64,000 nucleotides of DNA from Volutella citrinella (taxonomy: Eukaryota > Ascomycota > Sordariomycetes > Hypocreales > Nectriaceae), in NCBI GenBank assembly GCA_034401135.1, contig JAWZSP010000009.1, positions 2,294,001-2,358,000 of the forward strand, in the 5' to 3' direction. The notes below the pieces were generated by a model, which ran no database searches, was not told where the DNA came from, and worked only from the letters and a program-made list of their open reading frames with translations. The position numbers and the translations under genes were made by a program. Positions within the stretch are counted from its first letter, which is position 1. The number at the start of each line of letters is the position of its first letter. This document shows, piece after piece, positions 10,916 through 21,797 of the stretch.

Positions 10916-12211
10916 TGTTTTGGGCAGTGATGGAGCGCTTGGTGGTGGCAGATAGTAAGTGTAGTTCTTGGATAAGCTCGATGACTCCGAACATTGTTGA
11001 TTTGTGAGATGAGAGCCATATCTCTGGGGATTGAGCAGCCTTATGTAGGAATGTCATGAGCTGCTTCGCCGCCTTACAGCGGTGTTGAGAGTGACGCCTC
11101 ACAGCCACCGTATGTGCATCTCTTTCGGGCTTAGTGCCAGCGTCGTCTGTGTGTCTCTTCTAGGTAAAGACGTGTGATGCACCATCGTAAGCGCATCTCG
11201 TTTAGGCTAAGCTGGGCTGACTTGCACGCATCACTGGGCTGAGGCTCGCATTCTGGCCAATGCGAGTCGAACTCGGACTTTGATCATGGAGCTGGCTGCG
11301 GCGCTCGTCAGGCGTTGTTGGTAGAAATTTGGCGCAAGTGGTGGCAACAACAGCGAAAAATGTCCATGGTCGTGAAAGCAAGCAGTCCCTCTGGCTCAAG
11401 ACTGCTCTCTATGCTCCTTAATGTCATCAAATCGAATTAAATGGCCACACGCTCCACGAGGAAAAATTGCGCGCTCACGGTGCATCAAATGAAACCTGTG
11501 TTCGATCTGCCGAGCTGACCAGCTCTTGGGGCGTGATCGTGTTCCAGGGCTGAGTTGATGGCATTCGTACCGGAGGAACAATTGTTCTGGAAATGCTACT
11601 TGGTAATATCCGCTCCCCAGGCGCCTTCGACCTACACTCAACTAGTACTGGAATCCGTGTACCCTCTCAAGAGCGCAACATCCTTCATACAGCTTCCTGC
11701 ACAGAGATGACCACGTGCACCTTTGAAACGGCCAACGAAAGAAGACGCCCAGGTCGGCCGACAAACCACTGTCAGCGTCGGAACTGGATCGCTAATTAAA
11801 CCAAAGGGCTCCCAAGCGCATGTTTAGCTGAGACACCACTCGCATATGCATAGTATCTCGACCAATTGTGTCCAGTCGTGTGCGCATTTATCCCTGTCTC
11901 TTCCTGTGGGCTGTCCATGGATCTAGGATAGCCTATCGGTCGGAGGATTCGGACCGCGACGGCGCGCCATGGAGCCCTGTGGGATCTGGAACTTAGGATC
12001 CAGTCCAGCCCGGCCGGTCCATGCTAATTTGGGGCCGGCTTATGCCTGATATGTCGTGTCGTAAAATCCCAACAGGGGGCACATTACTGCAGCACGTGAT
12101 TGTGTCGGTGTCATCGTCGTGCATTTCGCGATCCTCGAGCTGAGACTGGAACCGCTCAAACACATTTCTTGTTGTATTCGATTGTGATTTTTTGGTCCGT
12201 TGTCTCTCGAA
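10916..12211. other. Divergent intergenic region, hydrolase / F-box gene
   Basis: 1.3 kb without a supported gene. A perfect 8-bp inverted repeat (CTCGCATT / AATGCGAG) lies at about 11247-11268, beside a tRNA T-arm-like string on the minus strand; no tRNA can be folded. The ORFs seen have no family motifs. Confidence 0.45.
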
Positions 12212-13780
12212 ATGCCCCCACGCAATTTTTCACAGCTGCCCAGCGAGATCCTGAATCAGATACTGGGCTATGTGGAAATATCTCTCCCCACGCATGAATG
12301 GTGGATGAACAAGCCCGACAGATGGCCCATTTCCACCCTCAAGTCGCTGTGTCTGACGTGCCGCAAGCTGAGGGATGCGGCTCAACCCGTCCTCTTTCGG
12401 AACATCTTGCTCTGGGGCGAGAACGAAGATGCTTCATTCATCAATCTAGCAAACCTGCTGCTCGACAATCCATCTCTCGGAAAGCATGCTCGCACCCTTT
12501 CGCTCGGCTGGGTCGATTTTTCTCAGGCTAGGAGAGAGGGATGGGAGTGGTCAAAGGTCGTCAAGCGTATGGAGAGCATCGTCGACTTGCCGCCAAGACT
12601 GCGCGGTCTCATGAATACGCAATGTTTCGATCACGACGAAATCAACGCAACCGTGTTTTGCATGGCCTTTATGCCGAATCTCCAAGTCGTCGACTTGATA
12701 GAAGCGCATGGCAGCGTGCTTCAGTCGTGGATGCTGAGCGGGAGGCTGGAGTTTGAGCTCGAGACGTTTCTCAAGGAGAAGGATGCAAACACGGACGACT
12801 TTTACAGAGACGGCAGCTATACGGGCGGGACGGATGATGCCGAAATATTGAACCACTCATTTGCCAATTTTGGCCTGCCAGGTTTGAAAGAAATTAGAAT
12901 CCAACACGCGGGTGACGAGGGAGCAACAGACGTTGCCATGATTGAAGGGGCTCTTCTCCACCCAGGCGTTCACACACTCCGATCACTTGGTATCGACTGG
13001 ACAAGTCCAAAAGTGGTCAACCAGAGGTGGCAGCACATCGGATCCAATATTCGGGCACTGGAGCTAAAGGAATGCCTCATCGACGACAAGGGCCTCGAAT
13101 CTGTCTTTCAGCGGTGTCCTCGGCTGGAGAGCCTGTCGATTGAGCTGGGCGACGACCGACGCAGCATGGATGTCGATGATGGCGCGTGGAACTTTGACCT
13201 GGAAAGCGTGGGTAACGTCCTGAGAGAACACGGAAAAGGTCTCAAGACGCTCAACTTTCACACTGTCGAATCTGAACAATGGGACGACGAGGGACGCATT
13301 GGACCTCTCACATCGCTGGAGAACCTACGACACCTCGCCATTGTGAAAGGCCACATTACGGGGAACAATAATGACGAGGAATCGGAATGCGAAGAAACGA
13401 GCACACTATACCTTGAGGATGCTTTACCACTCGGGCTAGAGACCTTGTACCTGCATTTTGACGGGGACTACGATGACATCTCGGCACAGTCCAAGGGGGA
13501 CGCTCTCGATATGGAGATAACGAGTCTGATGTCGTATAAGTTTTCCAATCTGAGGGAGATTAGAGTCGAGAGATATTTGGAAGACGCGAGATCGTTTCCT
13601 AATCACGTGGAAGGGTGGGATTGGAAAATGGTTGAGACTCACCTTTGGAACGCGCCGCACTCGTCTGGATGCCTGAGATCAATCATGATTCATACCCAGC
13701 TGGATGAGTTGGCAGTGAATCCGATTAGAAAAACACCAGGATTTGTCTCAGATAGCCATGAGTTGGATGTCTCATTCTAG
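12212..13780 (+). CDS. F-box protein with leucine-rich-repeat-like region
   Basis: A single exon from the ATG at 12212 (MPPRNFSQLPSEIL) gives 522 residues. An F-box lies at about 6-60: LPSEILNQILGYV, then SLKSLCLTCRKLRDAAQPVLFR. The remainder has leucine-rich segments of the type seen in fungal F-box/LRR proteins (TLRSLGIDW, ALELKECLIDDKGL, RLESLSIEL, GLKTLNFHTV, LETLYLHFDGDYDD). F-box proteins recruit substrates to SCF (Skp1-cullin) ubiquitin ligases; the substrate is unknown. The upstream TTG in the same frame is not a likely start. The sequence is intact, with no introns needed. Confidence 0.85.
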   Translation: MPPRNFSQLPSEILNQILGYVEISLPTHEWWMNKPDRWPISTLKSLCLTCRKLRDAAQPVLFRNILLWGENEDASFINLANLLLDNPSLGKHARTLSLGWVDFSQARREGWEWSKVVKRMESIVDLPPRLRGLMNTQCFDHDEINATVFCMAFMPNLQVVDLIEAHGSVLQSWMLSGRLEFELETFLKEKDANTDDFYRDGSYTGGTDDAEILNHSFANFGLPGLKEIRIQHAGDEGATDVAMIEGALLHPGVHTLRSLGIDWTSPKVVNQRWQHIGSNIRALELKECLIDDKGLESVFQRCPRLESLSIELGDDRRSMDVDDGAWNFDLESVGNVLREHGKGLKTLNFHTVESEQWDDEGRIGPLTSLENLRHLAIVKGHITGNNNDEESECEETSTLYLEDALPLGLETLYLHFDGDYDDISAQSKGDALDMEITSLMSYKFSNLREIRVERYLEDARSFPNHVEGWDWKMVETHLWNAPHSSGCLRSIMIHTQLDELAVNPIRKTPGFVSDSHELDVSF

Positions 13781-14121
13781 ATGGATGCATCCGTATGGCG
13801 CGGTATCTAAGGAGGTAGGTATTGGGTTCGTGGGTTCGATAGCTCATACTGCCAACAATTTAGAGGCCACCAGCTTGTATTGCGCAAGAATTCTAAAATT
13901 CTGGGCCGTTCTTGGGCGACTGTGCAACTGAATAGCGACGTCGGTCAGACTCGTAGACAATTCGGGGACTTTTCATAGGCGGTGCGCGGCTCAGGCGGGG
14001 ACGAGTCAGCGTTGTCAGATGCTGACGACAGTGGCTGGCTGCACACTGGGAACCTATAAGAGTATCCCGACCAGCAGATATCCTTCACCCGTCACAATCC
14101 AAGACAAAAAACACTGCTAAC
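13781..14121. other. Intergenic promoter region of the NmrA-like gene
   Basis: 340 bp between tandem genes. It holds a CTATAAG box at 14054-14060, about 62 bp before the ATG, and otherwise no recognised element. Confidence 0.4.
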
Positions 14122-15143
14122 ATGTCCGGACCGCTGCAAAAAGTCGCCATCGTTGGTGTAAGTGGCCAAAAGCGCCCTTTCTACTGCTAGTAACTGATCC
14201 CGTCCCTTAGGCCTCCGGCCGGCTCGGACCCTTCATCCTGAAAGCGTTCCAAGAGAGCCCGGGCTTTGATGTCACCGTAATCACCAGGAAAACATCCTCT
14301 GCAGTCTTCCCTCCTGGTACTCGCATCGTCCGCGTCTCCGATGGCTATCCTTTTGAGGAAATGGTCGAGGCGTTTCGCGGCCACGAAGCCGTGGTGCTGT
14401 CGCTCGGCTTTGCGGCCGAGCACCGGCATGGAGCGCTCGCACGGGCTTCGATCGATGCAGGGGTCAAAAAGCTCGTGGCGTCGGGCTATGGAGTGGACGC
14501 AGGCAATGGGGAAGCGGCCAAGGTGTTCCCCGTCGCGGCTACCAAGGCGGCCATGGTCCAAGATCTTAGGACGCTGGAGCGGCCAGGTTGGTCGTGGACA
14601 GAGATTGCATGTGGTCTCTTTCTTGACTTGTGCGTCTTTCATTCTCCCTGGCGAGACATTGGGCTGACAATTCGCAGTTGCATTCAAATGAACTTCTTTG
14701 GCGTCGACCCAAAAAACAAGACAGCCCAAATATGGGACGATGGCAATGCCAAGTTCACAGCTACCACACGCGAGGCGATTGCACAGTCCATCGTCAGTGT
14801 TCTACAGCACCCAGAGGAAACTGCGAATCGAATCGTCCACATCTCATCTACCCGAATGTCTATGAGAGAGCTACTCGCTGCGGAGAAACAGCTCGTCGGT
14901 GAACCCGGCTGGAAAATAGAGCACGTGGACACGGAGGAGGAAATGCTCAAAGCGCAAGCGACGGCCGCTTCGGCGACTGAGTTTATGCCAAAGATGATGG
15001 CTATTGGCAGACTTGCCTTGGCCATTAATATGAAGGAGCGATATGGTGCGGATTTTGAGGCACTAGGAGTTCTGGATAATGAGCTCTTGGGGGTGAGGCA
15101 GGAGAGTTTGGAAGATGTTGTTGCACGAGTGCGAACAGAATGA
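14122..15143 (+). CDS. NmrA-like / isoflavone-reductase-like NAD(P)-binding protein
   Basis: Three exons (14122-14157, 14211-14629, 14678-15143) give 306 residues. Exon 1 encodes only MSGPLQKVAIVG; exon 2 continues the dinucleotide-binding loop as ASGRLGPFI, so the first intron splits a GxxGxxG motif, which is common in this family. Other family features are VVLSLGFAAE, KKLVASGYGVDAG (active-site strand) and an FFGVDPKNKTAQIWDDG segment near residue 185. The second intron (14630-14677) is 48 nt and contains no stop, so retention would add 16 residues in frame. The spliced form (FLDFCIQMNFFG) fits relatives better. The protein is expected in the cytosol as a reductase or redox sensor; the substrate is unknown. 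Confidence 0.87.
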
Positions 15144-15339
15144 GGTCGGATGAAGTCAAGCTTCCAAGTCTACAAATGAGTATCTTAAAATAAACAACAT
15201 CGGTCTACGAGCCAATCTGGCCCGATTCTAGAAAATATCACAGATAAGCCCATGCTCCCAATCACGAACTAGAACGCCATAGGTCATCCACGAAACCGGC
15301 ACTCTATGCCCCATTGCAATTCGATCCAGCACTATGCCA

Positions 15340-16227
15340 CTAAGCCATCTCCGTCTGTTCCTCCTTCTTCGCCTTCAACTGACTTGGGTACCTCCAGAAG
15401 AAGATAACCATAGTGAGCGTCATGAGAGAAGCATCGAATACATAGGTCGGCCACTCATGTCCCAAGAGATATCCGTCACTTCCCATTCCATATTCGACGA
15501 CGCGGAAGATGTTTCGGATCATAATAAGTGCCGAAGTAATGTAGATCATTGTTAGGCTTTGCTCCCATGGGATAGTCGTAGCAGCTGACGCGACGTCCTT
15601 TCGGAATGTTGTGTGGAAGCGTGCAGCTGCCACGATGTAGACGGCGAAGATGACAATCTGGAAAACCAAGCCTCCGACAATAATGTTCGACCCCAAGTTT
15701 GGGTTCGTCTTGCCGTCTCCCGAGCCGGCTCGGACGCGAAGGCCTGCACCGCTAGACTGGATGAGAAAGCTGAACACATCGCCGGTTACGAAGATGCGAG
15801 TCAGCCACCGGGTTGGGATGAAGGAGCTTGCTTGGCCTCGGACACCCTGGATGATGCGGCTCAGGGTCATGTAGAGAGAAGCGGCGAAGAGGATCGGCGC
15901 GATGAGGAGGAAGACCGATTGGAGAACATAAGGAATAAGTGTCCCGGTAGAGTTATAGGCCGCCGCTCGTCCGATATAGCCGATCATTTCAACTGGTGCG
16001 TGTCAGCCTTGATGCCAAGAAGAAGAAGCAGTTTGCCAAGGACGGGGGATCGCCATACATAATCCACCCACGACGAATGGAATACAGAACCACATGCGGT
16101 GGCGGAAGAGCTTCCATGAGTGGGCCGCCGTTAGAATGCTAAAAATAATGATGAAGACGATGGCAGCTGGCAGCGACGGCACATAGCGCCAGAGGGGGTA
16201 GCCGTTGTACGTCTCAAGCTTTGGCAT
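15340..16227 (-). CDS. RTA1-like lipid-translocating membrane protein
   Basis: Two exons (16059-16227, 15340-15992) give 273 residues. The protein is almost entirely hydrophobic with about seven membrane segments. RTA1-family hallmarks are YVPSLPAAIVFIIIF, FVVGGLFEMIGYIGRA (split by the 66-bp intron), TLIPYVLQSVFLLIAPILFAA (first residues), FVTGDVFSFLIQSSGAGL and EYGMGSDGYLLGHEW. Fungal RTA1/RTM1/RSB1 proteins act in the plasma membrane in resistance to aminocholestane, lipid-translocating or long-chain-base stress. The promoter side (16228 onward) carries a cluster of ACGCGT palindromes described separately. It is convergent with the NmrA-like gene. Confidence 0.93.
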
Positions 16228-16373
16228 TTTGGGCGTGGAACTGGCTTGGGATGTGGTGAATGAGAAACGAGAGAAGTCAGCTCTTGGTCGGTCCTGAGTA
16301 AAAAGAAGGAAGATGCAGAATTTAAGGCATGAATCAAGTACGATGTCCCATCACCGTATCGTGCCTCTGGTTG

Positions 16374-16447
16374 CTACGCGTAGAATTTAGCTACGCGTAT
16401 TAGACCGGTCGCTATAGTTATACGCGTATAGCGCAAGACGCGCGTCT
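16374..16447. promoter_or_regulatory. Cluster of ACGCGT-type palindromes upstream of the RTA1 gene
   Basis: Four palindromes lie within 74 bp: CTACGCGTAG (16374-16383), CTACGCGTAT with an ACGCGT core (16391-16400), TATACGCGTATA (16419-16430) and AGACGCGCGTCT (16436-16447). ACGCGT is the MluI cell-cycle box bound by MBF (Mbp1/Swi6) in yeasts (established). The cluster starts 147 bp upstream of the RTA1 ATG, so a regulatory role there is plausible but inferred. Confidence 0.5.
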
Positions 16448-17038
16448 AACACCGTCATCGCGCCAACGATTCAAGATAAAATAAGCAATTGAGATCTGAC
16501 TAGTACTATTTGAACATTTTTAATTCGCAGAAACGCATGTATATGAACACTAGATCGACTGTTCTGTCCGAATTCGTTGGACGATGCCTGCCATCGTGAC
16601 CAGAGTGGTTCATCGTTTGCCTGCTTTTACGAACGGTGCACTCAGTCTCCACTCCACGCACTAACGACTTGCCGTGTCTTTCAGTAAGGCGGAGATACAG
16701 GGGACGGAAGTACGGCAACGCTATGGCGCAACGTTCGCCTCTAGCGTTTTGTCAGGAAGCTTAAACATGAGTCGCGCCCCCAATGACTGGTCCCTTCTCA
16801 CAAGCGATAGATGGGAAATAGACAACACTAACAGCCTCTCCCGAGCCTTCCGCTTGGCCTTACAAGCTTGCCTCAGCCAGCTATTCGGACACCTCCCAGC
16901 ATGGACCGTCGCTAAGACCACGAATCGCCGCGCGGCTGTCCGCATCGACCGACTTGATGACTGCAGGAGCTTCCCCGCACAATCTAGGTCACCTTGCCAA
17001 TTTACAACCATAGACCGGATAGGAATGGTACAGCTTAC

Positions 17039-17375
17039 CCACCAGTGTTGCTGACATCCAGCTGCCACCAAACCGGGGACTCGGTCGGCCTCCAGCATCG
17101 CCAGTTCTTCGTGGCGAGCGTGTGGCTGCGCCTCTCTCGCAAGAAGCACCATCCCTCCTGTTCTTCGCAGTAGCCCTTGAGCATGATGGAGTAAGGCTTG
17201 AGCCCATAATCCAACTAGTGGCCGCTGCGCTTCTACATCTGCGACTTTCGGGGTGTCTTGGTACACGTCTTGGTGTCGCCCTTGACGAAGTCTATCATTG
17301 GGCCGCAGTCGACGGTGTTGACGCCGGCCTTTAAGCCCACTGCGAAACATCCACTCCACGAGCTGTTGTTGCTCA
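17039..17375 (-). pseudogene. Relic of a small cysteine-rich secreted-type protein
   Basis: In one minus-strand frame the translation reads like a real protein: SGCFAVGLKAGVNTVDCGP, IDFVKGDTKTCTK, then LKPYSIMLKGYCEEQEG, CFLRERRSHTLATKNWRCW and WWQLDVSNTGG. At its end the sequence meets a good intron donor (GTAAGC). Two in-frame TAG codons interrupt it, after KSQM and after KRSGH. The cysteine spacing and Trp content suggest a secreted effector- or necrosis-type small protein, but no named family was recognised. The first exon could not be placed. CAG-to-TAG transitions, as left by repeat-induced point mutation, would explain the stops; this is inference. Confidence 0.4.
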
Positions 17376-17771
17376 TCAGCACCTGGGGTCGTCGACTTCG
17401 CCATCAAAGCTCGCGAGCTCGTGGTATACCTGCAGCTTAGATGGCGTCTTTGGTGGCGGTAGTCCAGCATTCCTTGATGTTTTGATCAGTATCAGAAGTC
17501 TGCGACTCTGTAGCATCTCCTTAGGATAGGGTATCTACCGGATAGAGCGGCAAAACAGCCACGTATGGGAAGTTGGCCCAAGGACTTCGCCCTGGATTGG
17601 GTCGTTGCAAGCTTCTTGTTGCTTTTACAAGGAGTTAACTGGGGTGCTTGAAGCTGTGGGTCGCGTCCTCGGCCGCGCCCGGTTCACGGGCCAGGCTTCG
17701 GAAGAGGCGGCGTTGGATGACAGTGTTAACCATCTTGCGGACTCGTAGGTGTGTGTTGTGCGGGTTTGTGG

Positions 17772-17798
17772 GGGCTCGGGCTCGGGCTCGGGCTCGGG
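17772..17798 (+). repeat. GGGCTC hexanucleotide microsatellite
   Basis: About four and a half perfect copies of GGGCTC followed by GGGCCCGGG. The tract is non-coding here. Confidence 0.75.
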
Positions 17799-19714
17799 CC
17801 CGGGTGGGCTTGGTTCGGCACGGCCGGGCTTGGTTGGGTGTGGTGCGGCCAGGAAGCCGGAGCCGGTAGGTAAGTTCATTCTCCCTCGATATGAACGGTC
17901 AAGTAATAATTCAGAGTTAGGAAGGGGGAAAGAAGCCGCATTTTTATATATATTAGGTTGATCAAGGTGAACTGGCAAGGTTCTCAGCAAGGGTTATTAT
18001 AGTTGTGCAGCCCGGATGACACAGTTGCTTCTTGCTGCTAAATTCCTATCTCCCTATATAGGCGTTAAAGTTTCCTGCATACACCTTGAGGGGCTAAACA
18101 CAGCCAGGGCTGGACTTATCACAAGGCGAAAGAAGGAGTTGATGTTGGTCAAACCATGCCGCAGTCAATATTAGGAGCATCACTATGAAAAGTGTGGCCG
18201 AAAATGCCTACGTTAGAGGTTGGATTGCTCTGCGATTCTAGCAGAGCGCCCAGGGGACGCCGCCCATATCGACTATGTTTTGTCTCTCGCGCAGACTTCC
18301 ATTCTCTCGGTCTGATTAAAGCACATAGGCGCTTCAATTGAAGAAGCATTTAGGCAGGTACTTCAATCAAAGCTACTCCCTGGGCGCTGTTCAGAAGAGC
18401 TGCCCGTAGTTCAGGATCAGTATTTGGATGGTCGAGCCTTCCAGCGCTGGTCATGTATGTCGTCGATCGAGCGGTTGAGGAAAAACTCTGGACTTGGCTG
18501 GCTAGGCTGAGTTCCATGCTGGCCGAGTCCTTCCAGTGCCGCATTTGCGTATCCGTCTTGTACCAAGACTTGTAGGTAATCCCAACTTCAGTCGAAGCGT
18601 GCGCCCCTCCGTTGGGTCGATTGCGATGTTGATAAAGCTGTCTGTCAGTCACCTTGCGGGGTGGGCCGGACACCCATCACCACGAATCGACGGACACGCT
18701 CCTTGATGGTGAAGGCTGTTTGCGACGCATCGACCAACGGCATAAACGTCCATTGAATAGAAATATCGTACTGCTCCATTCCCACCAGGCGCAACTTCCG
18801 CGGCCCTCGTCATCGGACTGTCCACAGCTTCAAGTACGAACATTGAAGCGAAAGCCCAGAGGGTATCAGCAAGTACCAAGACGCCATCGAGAAACACACG
18901 TCACGACTGCTTTTAACATTAAGCTTAATACGAACGGATGGCTGGCGCTAAAAATAGGTCTATCGCAGTCGCTGCAGGGCATCATATCGAATCTACTGGC
19001 TCTACTCCCACACATCCCGACCGAAACCACTCTTTGACACCTGCCATCAACTCGGCATCTCGGACAAGCAAGGGAAGAACCCACAAATGCCGCCAAGGTG
19101 GGAAAAGGAGTCAGCGGGAGCCGCATCGACCCACCACAGAGCCGCAGACGCCGCATTCCGCCGAAGCGGGTGCCGCTAGTCGCACATCAGGCCAGCAAAT
19201 TCTCCTGCGGCCTCTCCCGCCCCTGCTAGCGAGTCGCCATTACCACGTGCAACGCGATAAGAATATTTAAGAAAAAGAAAGGTTCGCTTGTTGGCCTGGA
19301 TGAGCTGATCGCATGGCGCACGTATCTCGGCATTGCAGAGCTGTGCATCTGTGAGGAATTTGGTCCCGTTGTGCTTGGGCACACATTGACGTTGATGGAT
19401 GCATCAAACATGGGCCTAGATATCTCTAGCCAATCGAGTTTTTAAGTAACTGACTCACCGGAGATGCTAGAACCTCTGCCAGTCTCTATCTGCTAGATTT
19501 TCGTGTTGGTTCGGCATATGGGATTCGGCATTGTGGGACTCGGGGACCCCCCTCCGTTGACAAATTTGCCCCCGTACGATCCACCACAGACCCGTTTGAC
19601 ATGATGATAAGTACAAGCGAGATTTAACCCATGAGAATTGGCCCAGCAAATTTCCGCTGCTCAGAGACATCGCCCTCGCTGTTGAGCTATTCACACTCGA
19701 AGGGGGGATTCGAC

Positions 19715-21187
19715 ATGAAGCACGAATCATCAACAGAAGCGGCGCTTCAAAAGCCCGACGATTCTGAGCCAGAGTCCCAGGTCGAAGCAGACGCAAAAGA
19801 CAACATCTCCGCGGAGCAGGACGGTGGATATGGCTGGGTTTGCGTGGCTGCCCAATTCCTCATCACCGCCAACACCTGGGGCGTGAATGGCGTGAGTTCC
19901 TTGTATCGCGTGTATCCGCATGTGTTCTTGTCTAATCTTGACTAGTCTTTTGGAGTCTATCTCAACCACTACTTGTCGACAGATGCATTCCCCGGGACTT
20001 CACAGGTGGCATACGCCTTTGTCGGCGGACTGTCGATATCTCAGCTCACAATGGCAGCGCCAATGGTCACCTACCTCGGCAAAAGAATCGGCATGCGTCC
20101 TACGCTGGCAATTGGTATCATTCTTGAGACTGGTGGCTTGATCGCAGCTAGCTTTGCAACCAAATCATGGCACCTATTCCTGACGCAGGGATTGCTCTTC
20201 GGATGGGGTTGCAGTTTCCTCTGGATCGGATCATACAGCATCATTCCGCAGTGGTTCACTAGACGAGTCGGCATAGCCATTGGCATTGCTTCTGCTGGTA
20301 GCGGTATAGGCGGCTTGGCGCACAGCTTGGGAAGCCAAGCAATGATCTCGAAGCTCGGGTTGGCTTGGTCATTCCGAATCACGGCGATTTGTATTGCAAT
20401 TTGCCATACAATTTGTACGCTCTTGATGAAAGACAGGAACAAGCAGATCCAACCGCACCAGCAGAGCTTCGACTTTCGTCTTCTAAAGCAGCCGAGATTT
20501 GTTCTCATCATTCTCTGGGCATACCTCAGCGCAATCGGCTACACAATTGTCTTATTCTCGCTTCCCAACAATGCCCTCGCTGTTGGGACATCAACGAGCC
20601 AAGCTTCCATCATTGGCGCAATGACAAACCTGGGCATGGCTATCGGAAGACCCTTGATTGGCCACTTTGGTGATCGAATTGGCCGTGTTAACATGAGTGC
20701 ATACGCTACTCTCTTTGCAGGCATACTGTGTCTATGCTTCTGGACGTCCGCGAATTCCTTCGCCACCCTCTTGTCATTTGGGATACTTTCAGGCACAGTA
20801 TTGGGGACTATCTGGTCGGTAAGTCGATTTGCTTTGCGAACAACTGGCGCACACACACTGATCCAAAGACAGACGATGGGTCCGGTCTTGGTGGACACTT
20901 TCGGCACGAAACAACTTCCCGCGACTCTTTCTATCGCTTTGACTTTGGTGTCTCTTCCAACAGCGTGTAAGTCCTACGAGTCCAGGTGCGAAGCATTCTT
21001 GAGTCGGTTCTAATCTGTATTAGTTGCCGAGGCCATGGGGCTCGCGCTGAGACGAAAAGCAGCCCCAGAATATCTCCATGTCGAAATATTTTCTGGTTTC
21101 ATGTTTGTTGGCGGCGCTATTTGCATGGGCCTCGTGCGATTCTGGCCCCAGATTCGCCAACGAATGGGCAAGACAGTCGACACTTGA
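19715..21187 (+). CDS. MFS transporter, monocarboxylate-porter type
   Basis: Four exons (19715-19891, 19946-20818, 20873-20966, 21024-21187) give 435 residues with about 12 membrane segments. The family signature DGGYGWVCV precedes helix 1, followed by NTWGVNGSFGVYL. GRPLIGHFGDRIGR is the loop 2-3/8-9 type motif of the MFS. Fungal members (MCT/Mch-like, including riboflavin and aspyridone-cluster exporters) move monocarboxylates or small metabolites across the plasma membrane; the cargo here is unknown. An in-frame ATG at 19631 would add 28 residues. The 19715 start was chosen because the acidic N-terminal tail typical of the family begins there. Confidence 0.9.
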
Positions 21188-21797
21188 CAAAACGCACATT
21201 AATCAGCTTTGTTTTTCCGGCACAAACTTATAGATGATCAAAACTTCATGATACCCTAGAAACATAGAATTAGATGCAACTCAATAATCTCTGCTCTCTC
21301 AATTTTTGAGACACCCGAAGCCACCAAATTGCTGGACCATCCATTAGGGCAAATCGAGTCACAGTGAGACTACCCAGGTTCAAAACCGCATTACTATTTA
21401 AAACAGGGGCACCTATGTTCGGACCGTAATTTTTAATCTCGATTATCCACTATCCCGGGATTAGTATTATCTCTGACTCGACCACGCGACAGCCTCTCTT
21501 TGTTATTTGACAAGTGTAGGGTAGCTCTTGGCTCATTCGTGCATCTCCCTGGCTGAAGAGTGGGGGATCATGGCTGGTTGGGGACTTTGGTGTCTAGGAC
21601 TTTGGTGACTTGTTCAGTTATAAGCACGCTCCCGAGACTCGAACTATTCTTCAAAGTCAATATTCCTGCAAACTTGGCGACCTCTCAGTCAACCAGGGCA
21701 GTCTGAACACATTCTCCGTGCATCCTACGCTGAGATTCCCTCGAAGCAATCCCATTCTAAGTTTGTTGATCGCCAAGCCAGCTGATCCTCAGTCAAT
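21188..21797. other. Intergenic region, no feature seen
   Basis: About 610 bp between tandem plus-strand genes. It is A+T-rich. An open frame from 21610 overlaps the next gene in another frame and is not supported. Confidence 0.45.

Larger units (their letters stand above)
16448..19714. other. Gene-poor region between RTA1 and MFS genes
   Basis: About 3.3 kb with no intact gene. It contains a cysteine-rich secreted-protein relic (17039-17375), a GGGCTC hexamer repeat and several open frames without family motifs. The longest (16721-17470, minus, 249 codons) is a frame-shifted shadow over the relic. Minus-strand frames at 18350-18897 might be another decayed gene but no family could be named. 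Confidence 0.45.

Noticed and set aside
11240..11310. tRNA-like string on the minus strand (GAGTTCGACTC with a nearby CTCCATGATC)
   Set aside because: The T-arm stem and acceptor do not pair and no A box is present; at best an old relic.
16721..17470. 249-codon minus-strand ORF
   Set aside because: Arg/Gln-rich frame-shifted shadow of the cysteine-rich relic; composition unlike real proteins here.
18350..18897. Minus-strand open frames that might form one decayed gene
   Set aside because: No recognisable domain, start or consistent splice sites.
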